Below, piece by piece: positions 1-9,934 of a DNA stretch of 64,000 bases. Location of the stretch: the NCBI GenBank assembly GCA_030549495.1, contig JAUIRK010001013.1, positions 1 through 64,000 on the forward strand. The letters run 5' to 3'. Position 1 is the stretch's first letter; each line of letters opens with the position of its first letter. This stretch comes from Nectonema munidae. Taxonomy: Eukaryota; Nematomorpha; Nectonematoida; Nectonematidae. The notes under the pieces are model-generated. The model worked only from the letters and a program-made list of their open reading frames with translations, searched no databases and was not told the DNA's origin. The translations under genes and the position numbers were made by a program.

Positions 1-327
1 TATTAAATATTTTTTAAGCTAGATCTTTGCTCTCGCTGTAACAAACTTTACTTTTTACTTATTTTTTTTCATAAGTTCATTCAACTTTTTTGAAGGTCAA
101 TCTTTGCTTTTCTCTAAACATTTTTCAAGGCTAATCTTGGCTTTATCTGTAAGAAATTTAGCTTTTTGATTCTCATTCCTCCTGACTTACTTATTTATCT
201 AGGTTCATATTTGAAAGCCTTTCTTTGTAAATATAATCTAAGTATTTTTGTTATTTATTATAATTCCTTGTTGTTTTCAAGCGATACACTTTGTTTTTAA
301 ATTAACTTTTTTAAATCTATTTAGAAA
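1..327. repeat. AT-rich flank with three imperfect direct repeats
   Basis: A non-coding lead-in to the MULE reading frame. A motif of the type AAG(G/C)TAGATCTTTGCT recurs three times (near 17, 92 and 128), each copy followed by a T-rich stretch and a TCTGTAA or TCTAAA-like piece. Such repeats could be part of a long MULE terminal region, but the matching far end was not found and the element may start outside the window. Confidence 0.3.
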
Positions 328-1419
328 ATGAGCTTCAAGGTAAACAGTGGTAGATTTAAAGTAATTTTACAAAATCTTCAATTTTTTTCAACTACACTGA
401 ATAAAAAAAAAGATATAGACTGTAATATAATTAGATTAAAAGATTTTTTAAGGCTTTATAAAAATTTCTTGAGTTATTCTGTTCCAAATTTATTTTCAAA
501 TACATGTATAACACCTATTGATTCTACTTCTAAATTAATTTTAGATACATATAATATGGACTTTGATCATGTTCCCTTAACAACTACAGGAGATGGCAAT
601 TGCTTGTTCAATTCAGTTTCCATATTATTTCATGGCAATGAAGAGTATTCTTACGTATATCGTCTTTTGACAGCCTTAGAATTAATAAAAAATTCTGAAA
701 AGTTTAGAAATGAGGAATTTAGTAAGGTCTGTAGTTTTGAAGATGCTATATATGATGTTTGTTGTAACTTTGGTTGGTCTAATATATTCACCATCTGGGC
801 ACTTTCCACTGTTTTAATGCAACCCATTCGATTAATTTATCCTCCATATAACTCAATTGATAACATAGCTCATTTAGTTTTAAATAAAATAATCCTTCCC
901 CAAAATTTTGATTCCAAAAAAATGTCTTCTTATAATAACATCAAAATTTTGTTTACGTGTACTTCCTTCAAAAAAAGTACATTCATTTTTCCTAACCATT
1001 TTGTTCCGCTTGTTAAATCTAAAAATCATGTATCTTTTAAGCCCATGGAGAATAAATTATTTGAAAAAAAGTCTATATTGTCTAATATATCGTCAAAAAG
1101 TATAATTAACAATATACAGAGTCGAATTAACCCTGTTAAAATTATATCTATTAGCTCAATTTATAGTGAACATAATTATTCATTATCTTATACTCAACCA
1201 GATTCAGTAACTTCATTCCTTAAAGTAGACAAGTTTTTATCTAAAGATAATTGGTTTAATTTTATTACAAAAAATTCTCTTCCTTATGAAGAAGTACCCA
1301 ACGGACCTAAAGAAAATATATGTTTTTTAGTGAAAAAAAAACTCAAAGTAGAAATAATTTCTTCGACGATTGTGGAGCCTGGGGTAAAAATTCCACTAAT
1401 AAATTTTTTTATAAAATAA
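328..1419 (+). pseudogene. OTU-like cysteine protease part of MULE transposase (N-terminal piece)
   Basis: This opens with an ATG at 328 and reads for about 335 residues before leaving frame. An OTU domain lies at roughly residues 85-230. It has the catalytic Asp-Cys motif GDGNCLFNS (positions 590-616) and, about 135 residues later, the histidine box NHFVPL (near 993-1010), so the catalytic triad of the OTU family looks intact. The first 80 residues are a poorly conserved Lys/Asn-rich leader. The true frame continues through an A9 run near 1333-1341 into the frame beginning at 1320; the last 25 residues of this ORF are therefore out of frame. In OTU-bearing MULEs the protease is thought to cleave ubiquitin-like modifiers; no function in this copy is implied. 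Confidence 0.7.
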
Positions 1420-2060
1420 ATGAGGATGGTACCCTCTCTGATGCTAGAGATAAAGAGTCCGATGATTCAAATATACTCTATGTTAAAAGGTACTATTCAA
1501 AATTAAAAAGGGACTGTAACTATCAAAGAAGAATCTCCTTCTTCTATGTTCCACCTAAATTTAATACCAACCTTTTATATTTGATGACCTATGAATACAT
1601 TGGATCTTTTCCTAACTTGGCTCCTCATCTTAATTCACAAGGGACCAATATTTACATTAGAACTAATGAAACAGTTAGAGACCTTGTTAAAAATAAATTA
1701 TCCGATTCTAAGGAAAGTGTGAGAAAAATCTATACTGATTTACTTCTAGATAACACCGCCCCTCGTAACAGTGAGTTTATAAAAAACATGAGGCGTAATT
1801 TAAATAAAATTCAAAATCCTAATAGTTTTATGAATCCATCAGATGAAATGCAGTCTATGATTAGTATGTGTTGCAATGAACATGCTTTCATTAAACACTT
1901 CTTTTCAAGTCCAGGTAAACCTCCTTGTTTCATTTTATATACTGAATTTCAACAAAAGCATTTTTTAGACAGCATTGATAATGGGTTTATAATGAGTATT
2001 GATCGGACGTTCAACCTAGGGCCTTGTTTTCTCACCAACTTTGTCTTCCAAGAAAAATAG
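1320..2060 (+). pseudogene. MULE transposase, middle piece with first catalytic Asp
   Basis: This continues the OTU reading frame after a length change in a poly-A run. The early part (DDCGAWG, then YQRRISFFYVPP and YEYIGSFP) matches the N-terminal region of metazoan MULE transposases. The end carries SIDRTFNLGPCFLT (about 1993-2036), which contains the first aspartate of the DDE RNase-H-fold catalytic triad. The frame is lost again near 2050 at a short A run; the sequence resumes in another frame at HPIFLGP. These frame changes lie at homopolymers, so an assembly error at one of them is possible, but three in 1.2 kb argues for real decay. Confidence 0.7.
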
Positions 2061-2502
2061 ATCAACAAAAGTTCATCCCATTTTTCTAGGACCAATGTGT
2101 CTCCATTGGGATGGCCTATTTGAAACATATTATTCTTTTCTTACTCATATTGCATCTAAAGTTAAAAATAGGCATCTTTTTATAGGCTGTGATGAAGAAA
2201 AGGCTTTGATGAAAGCTATTAACCAAGCTTTCAAAAATCATACAATCCTTTTATGTACTAGACACATGAAGAACAACTTAGTAAGAAATAATAATAATAA
2301 ATTTTGGCTCAAATGTCCAGAATTAAGTATTTTAAAACAGAAACTCTTTTCTGACAGTGGTCTTTGTTCGATGTTAAACATTGAATTATTTAATGCAGAA
2401 GCAAAAATTATACTTGAAGAATATAAATCAAAACTGGGAGACTACGTCATCAAAATTATTGAACACATTAAAGAATATGTCATATCCTCGCTTGAAATCT
2501 GA
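2041..2502 (+). pseudogene. MULE transposase catalytic core, second Asp
   Basis: This holds the block HPIFLGPMCLHWDG, then a T-Y-x-F-x-x-H segment and GCDEEKALMKA (about 2188-2220), which contains the second catalytic aspartate of the MULE DDE core. It is followed by CTRHMKNNL, the conserved C/H motif typical between the second D and the E. Spacing agrees with the superfamily. The frame breaks near 2480-2490, after which the sequence continues in the frame starting at 2381. Confidence 0.7.
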
Positions 2503-2896
2503 AAACATTCCTTTACTTTGGACTAATAATATTTCTGAGTCTAAAAATCATATTTTTAAATTGAGGTTTGATTGGAAAAAGAAAAAAATATTGGAAATTG
2601 TTGAAATGTTACATACAGGAACGCTTAGAGATGAAAACATATTTTTAGCATCATGTGACCTAACAGGGGAATACTTTCAATGTTCCTCATTACCCTTAAA
2701 AAAATATAATCAAGAGAAAGATCAAGCTTCTAACTATGATACTGTTTATAATAATAAACACAATTTTAACCAAAATAATTCTAGTGATTTAAAATTAACT
2801 CTTCCTAAATTTCCATTTGTCGCAAAAAAACCAGGTCAAAAGAAACGTATCAGATCATCCAAAACATTTTCTTTTTCAAAGTTCAAAAAATGTTAA
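2381..2896 (+). pseudogene. MULE transposase C-terminal piece with catalytic Glu and basic tail
   Basis: From about residue 35 onward this is the true continuation. TNNISESKNH (about 2521-2550) carries the glutamate of the DDE triad in the family context N-N-x-x-E-S-x-N-H. An Asn/Ser-rich linker then leads to a lysine-arginine tail with the block VAKKPGQKKRIRSS (about 2817-2860) and a stop at 2894-2896. The same KKPGQ tail recurs twice downstream (about 3860 and 4360), tying the three segments together. Confidence 0.65.
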
Positions 2897-3019
2897 AGCA
2901 TAGGATTTTTAGTAAAAATATATAATAACAAGCTTGCCCTTGGAAAAGGGATGCTTCTGTCGATCTACTCTTTTATTGTGACTTCTGAATCTTAGTTTAT
3001 TTACAGTAAATATGTATGA

Positions 3020-3454
3020 AAAAATTATTTTGTATGTTTTTTCTGTCGGGTATGGGACGAAGAAATGAAGCTGCAGTGTAAAGAATGCTCCAACAATTTT
3101 CATTTAAGATGTTGTAATCTTTCACCAGAAGAGCAGGCTTTTTTTCTTTTTAATTTACACTTTTTTGTTTGTTTAATTTGTTTATATGATGGGAAGATAT
3201 ATAAATATTCGAATGCTATTAATAGAATTGAAAATTATTATGACTATATGGTTAATATAAATTCAAAATTTTCTTTTATTATTGATAAAATCACTCCTTT
3301 TTTGAAAGCTTTAAAAAAAATTTTGGGAAGAGAATGTCCTATTTTTTTAAAATTCAATAATTTTTATAATACGCCTATCGATGAAAGTGTTCTAAATATT
3401 CTTAACCATTTTTTCTATTTTTCAAAACTTTCTTCCTCTAACATCGACACCTAA
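3020..3454 (+). pseudogene. PHD finger plus linker, second MULE-associated frame
   Basis: The frame is open from just after a TGA at 3017, upstream of the ATG at 3065. It begins with a complete C4HC3 PHD finger: CFFC (about 3035-3046), CKEC (about 3077-3088), then FHLRC (about 3098-3112), and finally VCLIC near 3167-3181. In PHD fingers these eight residues bind two zinc ions and the fold usually reads histone H3 tails. A 90-residue linker follows and leads to PIDESVLNIL, which resembles PIDSTSKLIL just before the OTU domain of the first protein. The frame changes near 3430, after which a degenerate OTU domain continues. A splice acceptor-like TTTACAG lies at 3000-3006, so the PHD may once have begun with an upstream exon. 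Confidence 0.55.
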
Positions 3455-3659
3455 CGGAGAATGTTTATTTAGTTCGCTTTCAATTTTAAATGATGATGAA
3501 ACTCTCTCAAATAAGTTACGTTTATTAACCGTTATTGAGCTAGGTATTAATTTCAAAAATTATTTCAATCAAAATTTCAATAAAGTCTGTGATTTAGACA
3601 CAGTTGTTAATTCTTTTATCAAGTATAAATGGTCGAACATTTTTATAATTCATGCTTAA
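3432..3659 (+). pseudogene. Degenerate OTU domain paralogous to the one at 328-1419
   Basis: In frame from 3432 the peptide reads LPLTSTPNGECLFSSLSIL, continues with LRLLTVIELGINF and KVCDLDTVVNSF, and ends KWSNIFIIHA before a stop at 3657-3659. Block by block this matches the first OTU domain (VPLTTTGDGNCLFNS, YRLLTALELIKN, KVCSFEDAIYDV, WSNIFTIWA). The catalytic cysteine is kept, but the preceding GDGN has become PNGE, and the C-terminal histidine region is gone. It is a diverged, probably non-catalytic relative rather than a recent copy. Confidence 0.6.
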
Positions 3660-3792
3660 ATTCTGCTGTCACTGGTGAAAGTGAATATTTATTATCAGAA
3701 AATTTTGATAATTTTCGTTTAATCAACGAATTCAATGAGACAAACTCTGATAAAAAACATTTATTGATAAAATTTTAGAAACGTCAAAACTC

Positions 3793-3924
3793 AACGATTT
3801 TATCATTTCTTCGGATAAAAAATATATACTTCCAAAATGTAGATTAGTAGCCAAAAAGCCAGGACAGAGAAGTAGAATAAGGACTAAGGACCAAGGAAAA
3901 GTAGTCAAGAACGACTACTTTTAG
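3793..3924 (+). pseudogene. Second KKPGQ basic tail
   Basis: This short frame ends with VAKKPGQRSRIRTK and a stop at 3922-3924. It matches the tail of the transposase (VAKKPGQKKRIRSS) in sequence and in position relative to the OTU domain. It marks the end of the second, PHD-OTU reading frame; about 130 bp between the OTU remnant and this tail is degenerate. Confidence 0.5.
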
Positions 3925-4222
3925 ATCTACAAAACAAAAGTTGTATTTAATTATTTAAATGTCGTATTTTCTTAGTTCTCATATTAATAATGCATATTTT
4001 AAATTATTTTTCTAACGCTTTTGATTTCTCGCTTTGATTGTTTTTCCTCTTATTTCTCTTGCTTAAAATCTCTTTTCGGTTTTTCTCATTTTGCTTTTTA
4101 AAAATCATTTGCTTTCTAAAAATCACGTCTTTAGCAGAAAAATATTTTAGAAATTATAAAAATGCTTCATTTAGAAAGTATACTTTTTTAAGACACTAAT
4201 TTAACCTGAGACTATTATTTAT

Positions 4223-4528
4223 ATGAAAGGTTTTCAAAGAAAATATATAAGGAAAAACCTAAAATTGATAATATTAATATTTTTTGTTTTAAGTTTGGAT
4301 GAAACATCGAAGATTTCGATATCTTTTGATATACATATGGAACTCCCAAAGATAAAAACAATTACCAAGAAACCAGGCCAAATAAAAATGTCAAGATCTT
4401 TGAAAACTGTAACTATTAAGAAAAAAGAAATTAAGTATCTAATTCAATCTTCTAATATACATCTATGTTCTTATACAACATTGTATCCTTGGAATTTATT
4501 CACTTTTTTTATCCATCAGTTTTATTGA
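4223..4528 (+). pseudogene. Third copy of the KKPGQ tail
   Basis: A 101-codon open frame containing ITKKPGQIKMSRSLKTVT (about 4360-4413), a recognisable but more diverged copy of the basic tail seen twice upstream. Nothing else in the frame is recognised. It is best read as a scrap of a third related unit and not as a working gene. Confidence 0.4.
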
Positions 4529-4530
4529 AA

Positions 4531-6510
4531 TAAACCAGTTTTATTTCATGGTACTATAACCTTTACTGTCATGATTTTATCCGAAAATTCAAATTGTTAA
4601 AATTTAAAATTTTGGCTTTTATTTGAATTGTAGGTCAATCTGGCACGGTGGTGGTGGTTTTTTTTGACACAAAATTTAATAATTCTTTTTAGATCTTGTG
4701 GCAAACTGGTATGAAAAGATATGGAAGTTTTTTGGGCTGCACGTGAATCAGGTCCTCGTCCTGCAGCCTGGTAACGTGTTCTTCACGGCTAAGAATTCAC
4801 ATCCTATATACTCCACATGTAATTTACTCAAAGTTAGCAATTGAAAAACAAGTCAATTCAAAAACTCAATTTGCATTTACAACTCGTACATCATTCGTGA
4901 AGAGCATTAGAAAGAATAAAAGATTTTATGTAGTTACATAAACCAAATCTATCGATAAATATTATTTCTTTAATACAATAAATTAATTTAACCTTTTCCT
5001 ATACATTTCATGATGTTTTATATAATACAGATTGTGTCCCAAATATTTACCAGAAACAAAAGATCTAGCTAATAATATTATATTCTAAATTATTTTTAAA
5101 GTTATTTATGAAGATTTTATGAAATATGGTTAAACCGCCTGACCTATTGTATTAAAAAATATGAACACAAAAAAATTTATTAACATGAAAGATATTTGTC
5201 TTTGACCAATTTTATCTAAATATTATACGGTATATATTTGGTTACAAATAAATTAATTAATTGAATACCTAGTTTACTTTGTTCTTCTATATAAATATAA
5301 TGAAAAAAATTATTATGTATTGTAACAGGTAAAGTTATCTTATATATAATAATATTTCACGATTCGCGAACCCATTTTCTTTTACTTTTTTCATTCAAAG
5401 TAAAAGAACTTTTAGATTAAAAAAGTATTTTCCAAGCTATAAAATGTTAACCTGCCTCATTTTTACAGCGCTATCACCTCCTCGAAATTAAATGTCTTCA
5501 GGCTCAGTTCATTGACCCGTACCTGAACTATAAATTTTCTCACTTTTTCAATTCCCGCGAGATGTTTCAAAAATTTTAAAAAAAATTTCAACTTAGTTAA
5601 AGTACTTTTATAAATAAATGATTTTGTAAAAAAAATAATTCCATTTTTTATAAAAAAAAAGCTTTGAATTTTCAAAAAGTTGACATTTTTGATTCAAAAA
5701 TTCTACATCATAACTAAATTATTTTTTTTCTAATTTTTACATCATCTTATTCAAAATTGCTAAAATTTTATAAAAGAATTTTAGCAATTTTGAAAAATAT
5801 TTATTTTTGATATATATTTTTTCATTTTAACAATTTTTAAAAAAATTTAGTGTCAATATTTTCAACTTTTAAAGAAAATTTATGCGAGAATTTTTTTTTA
5901 AACATTTTAAACCATGCGCACCTTAAAGAGCATCCTTTTACCCAGATTTTTGAATTATTTTTAGTTTTGTAAAAACATTCAAAAAAATTTTTATAACCCC
6001 TTTGACATGATGCACATTTTTGCCATTTTTCACTATATTTTAGCGTGTAAAATGAAGAATAAAATTTTTTTTCAATTTTTTTTGCACATTCATAATATAT
6101 AATTGATATTTAAACATACTACGGTAGAAAAATTTAGAAAATTTTTTTGAAAAATTTTGTAAGGTACCCCTACATATTTAAAAAAAACCTTACCCCCTAC
6201 AAAATTTTTGAAAAATTTCAAACTTATCCAATTTTCGATTTTAATATCTCATTTTAAAGGAAATTTTATACTGCGTACGAAAATGTAAAAATATTTTAAA
6301 TTTTTTTTTTTAAATACTTTTTTTAGTCTTTGAACTTGAAAAAATGACAAAAAATTCAACTTTCTCAGAAAAAATTAAAAAATCATTCGATTCATTTCAA
6401 ACAAATTACATATTTGGAATCAGCGTATTAAACTCTATCAGAATACGCTTTTAAATTTTATTATTTTTTTATTTTTCGATTTTTCAGGTGGCTCAAAATA
6501 TGACTTTTAT
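4531..6510. other. AT-rich intergenic sequence, no gene recognised
   Basis: No supported gene. A 70-codon minus-strand frame at 5463-5675 is of low complexity at its N-terminus but has a protein-like end (LAGIEKVRKFIVQVRVNEL); I do not recognise it. From 5700 to 6480 the sequence is strongly A/T homopolymeric, apart from a less biased patch around 6395-6455, and looks like ancient repeat debris. Confidence 0.4.
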
Positions 6511-6520
6511 CACTTCTCAA

Positions 6521-6541
6521 GAAGAAGAAGAAGAAGAAGAA
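6521..6541. repeat. (GAA)7 microsatellite
   Basis: Uninterrupted GAA repeats, just upstream of the inverted-repeat element at 6565. Confidence 0.9.
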
Positions 6542-6564
6542 TAAAAAATCAAGTTTTATATATT

Positions 6565-7223
6565 CTTAGAATCCTCTTATCATTCTGAATAACAATATTA
6601 GCTTTATTTTACCATAAATCTTTTTATTCAAAAAAATTCATATATATTTGTATATTTTGTATATACGTGCATGATGTACTTATTTTAACCAATCAAAAAA
6701 ATTCATTTGCATTAAAATATTTTTACATTCTCAATATATCCAATTCAATATGGGAGTACCAATGATTTTTTACAGGACCTAGAATCACGGGTACCAAGGA
6801 TCTTTTACAGGACCTAGAATCACGGGTACCAAGGATCTTTTACAGGACCTAGAATCACATGGGTACCAATAATCTTTAACTGGACCTAGATTAAAGGTAC
6901 CAATGATCTTTAACAGGACCAAGAATCACGGGGGTACCAATGATCTTTAACTGGACCTAGATTAAAGATATCAATGATCTTTTACACGTCCTAGAATCAT
7001 TGTACCAATGATCTTTGACACGTCCTGTTCAAGACCCACGTGATTCTAAGTCCTAATTAAGATCATTGATACCCCTAATATTCATTAAATCTTGAAAATT
7101 GATATCGCCCGCAAAGAAATCCCCGTTTCAAGTTAATTTTCCAAAAAAAATTCTTTTTTAAACAATGCAAAAAATAATTGAATAAACATTGAAATTATTA
7201 AATAGAATGATAAGAGGATTCTA
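6565..7223. mobile_element. MITE-like element bounded by a 21-bp inverted repeat
   Basis: The sequence TAGAATCCTCTTATCATTCT at the left end (about 6566-6585) occurs exactly, in inverse orientation, at about 7203-7222. The match runs a few bases further outward with one mismatch. The interior is non-coding and consists largely of a GGTACC-rich minisatellite plus AT-rich arms. No clear target duplication was found, so the superfamily is unknown. The right repeat overlaps the stop codon of the micro-exon gene model on the minus strand, so this element supplies or borders that gene's 3' end. Confidence 0.55.
6745..7070. repeat. Minisatellite of GGTACCAATGATCTTT / GGACCTAGAATCAC units
   Basis: Roughly eight units of about 35-45 bp, each with a GGTACCAA(T/G)GATCTTT core followed by a GGACCTAGAATCACG-like half. 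The last unit (about 7033-7068) is inverted, reading CCACGTGATTCTAAGTCC and then GATCATTGATACCCC, which gives the array a fold-back shape. The same cores occur at 43.8-44.5 kb. Confidence 0.75.
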
Positions 7224-7800
7224 AAAATGTATAATACTTATATATTTGTTATGTATATGTGAAGTCTATAAATTGCAACAAATAAGGACATTTTAAGTAT
7301 TGAGAAAACTTGACGTTAAACATATATCAAAGATATAAGAATTTACCTCATGTACAGATCTCTGAAAATATGATTAATAAGATGTTTATTAACAAATTGA
7401 AATAAATATATAAGTAAAAGATGGAAACATTTTAACAAAATTGCAAAGCAATATAAAAAAAAATTTCAACAAAATTTACTTCTTGTGAAGTTGTCTATAA
7501 ATTGCAATAAATAAGGAAGTATTAAGAAAACTTGACGTTAAACATATATCAAAGATATAAGAATTTACCTCATTTACAGATCTCTGAAAATACGATTAAT
7601 AAAACACAAAATTAACATTGTGGAAAAGAAAATTTCATAAAATTTACTCCTTGTGAAGTTGTCTAAAAATTGCAAATAAATAAGGATATTTTAAGCACTG
7701 AGATATTTTTAGGTTAAATATAAATCAAAAATATAAGAATTTACCTTTTCTACAAACTTCTGGAAACATAAATACACGATTAAAACAGTTTATATATATT
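7221..7800 (-). repeat. Tandem cassette carrying micro-exon pairs
   Basis: Three related copies with starts spaced 226 and 168 bp apart share blocks such as AATTTACCTCATGTACAGAT (plus strand) and GAAGTTGTCTATAAATTGCA. Copies one and two are close. The third is more diverged but keeps both 15-nt exon positions and their splice dinucleotides. Spacer lengths differ between copies, whereas the exon lengths do not. Confidence 0.7.
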
Positions 7801-8168
7801 CAAATTGACAAATAAAAAAAGTAATTTGAAATTATAATCATTGATTTATTATGAAAAAAGTTTAGGCAAAGCATACAACTTATGAAAATAACAAATTAAA
7901 TAATCTTATTTATTATAATAATAACGGTTTATAAAACCTAAAACACTCACATTTTTTGGTATACCTAAAAAGAAATTCATTATAGTCACGTTAGAATAAT
8001 TTATAAACAAGTCACCGTTGCATTTTTTAAAATTGTGGTTCGTTTTCCCACACTTAAAACATTTTTTCTTTTTGTTTTTTTTATTATTTATTTAATATCT
8101 AAAATTAAATTATAATATAAAAACAATAAAAAAAAATCAAAAAGACTTACATATTCACAAAACGACAT
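7221..8168 (-). CDS. Putative micro-exon gene: CCHC zinc knuckle plus duplicated 15-nt micro-exons
   Basis: Read on the minus strand, eight exon candidates join in phase 0 with canonical GT/AG sites. They are 8168-8151 (ATG start, donor GTAAGT), 8067-7951 (39 codons, donor GTGAGT), five 15-nt exons at 7759-7745, 7662-7648, 7583-7569, 7494-7480 and 7361-7347 (each followed by GTAAAT), and a terminal exon 7265-7221 ending in TAG. Exon 2 encodes KKCFKCGKTNHNFKKC, a perfect C-x2-C-x4-H-x4-C zinc knuckle, normally an RNA or single-stranded nucleic acid binder. The micro-exons encode KFVEK, TTSQG, RSVNE, TTSQE and RSVHE, so the order alternates between two types. The product would be about 84 residues. 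Introns are 64 to about 190 nt and end in TTTCAG, TTTTAG or TTATAG. The start is provisional; no transcript evidence is available here. Confidence 0.4.
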
Positions 8169-8880
8169 TTTATTATAGTTTTGGAATCCATAATTGATTA
8201 AAAATCAATCATTTTTTATGTAAATATATTTAATAGAAATAGTTAATTTTTATATATACATTTAATTTTTTCCCTGTATTTTTTATTCTAGGAAATGTAA
8301 ACAAAATTTTTATATATTATTTGATTTTATTTTAATATTGTTTTTTCTTTGCAAATTATAAAATCTTTCAAATATACGTGCTTATTCTCTACTTATTATT
8401 TCTCTACCATATAAAACATCAAATAAAAAAAGAAAGCTTAAGTAGTAAATAGGTGAAACATTTATAATGATGAAAAACTGATACTTATTTTAGTTATAAA
8501 AATAAAAAGCTGAAAAGTCTTTGTATAAACTATAGATACTATAATTTTACATAGAATTATTTAAAATAATCAATTTTTTTAAAACTAATATATAATTTAT
8601 TTTTAATATATTAAAATTAAAATATATTTTTTTAACAAATTTAAAAAGAAAATATTTTATAAATTAGTTCGCATAGACATTATTATCAGCATCGAGGTAA
8701 CAGAAATGGAAGACAAATCCATAAATTTTGACTTATTATCACTAAAATATAAAGTTTTTTTTAATATATATAACTTTATTTGATTTTTTCTGAATTAGAG
8801 ACTCGAGTTTTATATGTAAGTAAATTTTCACTCTGTTATCTCTTTTCGTTTATTCGAAATCAGGCTTTACTTTTGCAGCT
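8169..8880. other. AT-rich sequence upstream of the micro-exon gene
   Basis: No gene or repeat recognised. This would hold the promoter or a further 5' exon of the minus-strand micro-exon gene; the frame in front of its ATG stays open for about 40 bp, so the start could lie further up. Confidence 0.3.
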
Positions 8881-8892
8881 TATTTTACACCT

Positions 8893-8992
8893 ACCCGCAA
8901 GGTTTACTCCCACCCCACTAAATTGGGGGGGGGGGCACGGTTTACTCCCACCCCACTAAATTTAGGTGCACGGTTTACTCCCACCCATTTAA
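8893..8992. repeat. Three-copy minisatellite with GGTTTACTCCCACCC core
   Basis: The core GGTTTACTCCCACCCCACTA recurs at about 8899, 8939 and 8970 with AAATT(T/G)(A/G)GG spacers and a G10 run. It is one of the few GC-rich spots in this part of the window. No terminal repeats were seen. Confidence 0.7.
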
Positions 8993-9620
8993 ATTTATTA
9001 AAATATAAAAAAATCTGTTTACTTCCAGAAATTTTTACATTCAAGATTTAATTTTTATTACTTTTGATTTTACTACATATTCATACTTATAATAGAAACA
9101 ACTCAATTCGGTTTCAAGACTATTACTAAAGAGACGGAATTTTTCTCAACCTAAACGTTACACGTATTTTCCTAGTTTAGATACTCATATTTTTTAAATA
9201 TTCAATCTAAATTTATATTTCATCAAATAAATGTAGATTGTTTCCCAAAAAATTAATAGAAAGTTACTACTGATTCAAAATATGGTATTTTTCTTTCTTT
9301 TAGAAGTAAATTATTTTCAAACTTGGTTTTCTTTATGTTTTGAAATACAAGAGGTATAAAATAAGCTAAACATTTGCCATTGCAAAGATATCCTAGAGAA
9401 GACTAGCTATTACCAATCTTCCCCCTCGTACACTCTAAATGCTTCTCAAACAGTACACTACGCAGTGGTGCGCCCTTCAAGATAGCCAGATGGGCCATGA
9501 AAGGCTAGCCATGTGAACCATAAGATTCCAACTAGATCAGCGATTCTTAACAATTGGTCCACGCACCCCCAAGTGTTGCGAGATAACAACAGAGGTGAGA
9601 GAAACGACCAAATAATGGAC
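8993..9620. other. No gene; possible hAT-terminus scrap near 9537
   Basis: The sequence CAGCGATTCTTAACAATTGG at about 9537 followed by GTCCACGCACCCCC resembles the left terminus of common hAT elements. No partner end or 8-bp duplication was found. The rest is unremarkable AT-rich DNA. Confidence 0.25.
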
Positions 9621-9630
9621 AACATATGTA

Positions 9631-9745
9631 GTAGTAGTAGTAGAAACTCACTTATTGCACTGTTTATACTATCTTCTATATTATAATAAGCTAGCGTCTT
9701 CTCTTCTATCTATCTATATTATAATAAGCTAGCGTCTGTCTGTCT
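9631..9745. repeat. (TAG)n run and duplicated TATTATAATAAGCTAGCGTCT block
   Basis: A short TAG microsatellite is followed by two copies of CTATATTATAATAAGCTAGC about 40 bp apart, the second running into GTCTGTCTGTCTGTCG. The form TCTATATTATAATAAG plus TGTCTGTC recalls the 5' end of Helitrons, but no convincing CTAG-hairpin 3' end was identified, so this is only a suggestion. Confidence 0.35.
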
Positions 9746-9934
9746 GTCGCTGGAAGCTGTACTTAAAAATATCAAATAAACTCTAATTCTTTATGCCTCC
9801 TATTATTTTGAAATTATTCTGAGAACAGACGGTTCCATTTAATAGTGAAAATTGCTTTATTAGTTTATTTTGTTTCCTTTCTCTCTTATGTTAATTATGT
9901 AGCAAATTTTTTAATTTTGAGTAAAAGGTAAGGT

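Larger units (their letters stand above)
1..4530 (+). mobile_element. Decayed MULE-type DNA transposon with OTU-protease module and second PHD-OTU frame
   Basis: The region is held together by one broken transposase (328-2896), a second PHD/OTU reading frame (about 3020-3924) and a third scrap of the shared basic tail (4223-4528). MULEs carrying an OTU cysteine-protease domain fused to a MULE transposase are known in invertebrates. Long terminal inverted repeats and a 9-10 bp target duplication, expected of the superfamily, were not seen, so the ends given here are only the extent of recognisable parts. At least three frame changes in the transposase show that it is dead. Confidence 0.6.
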
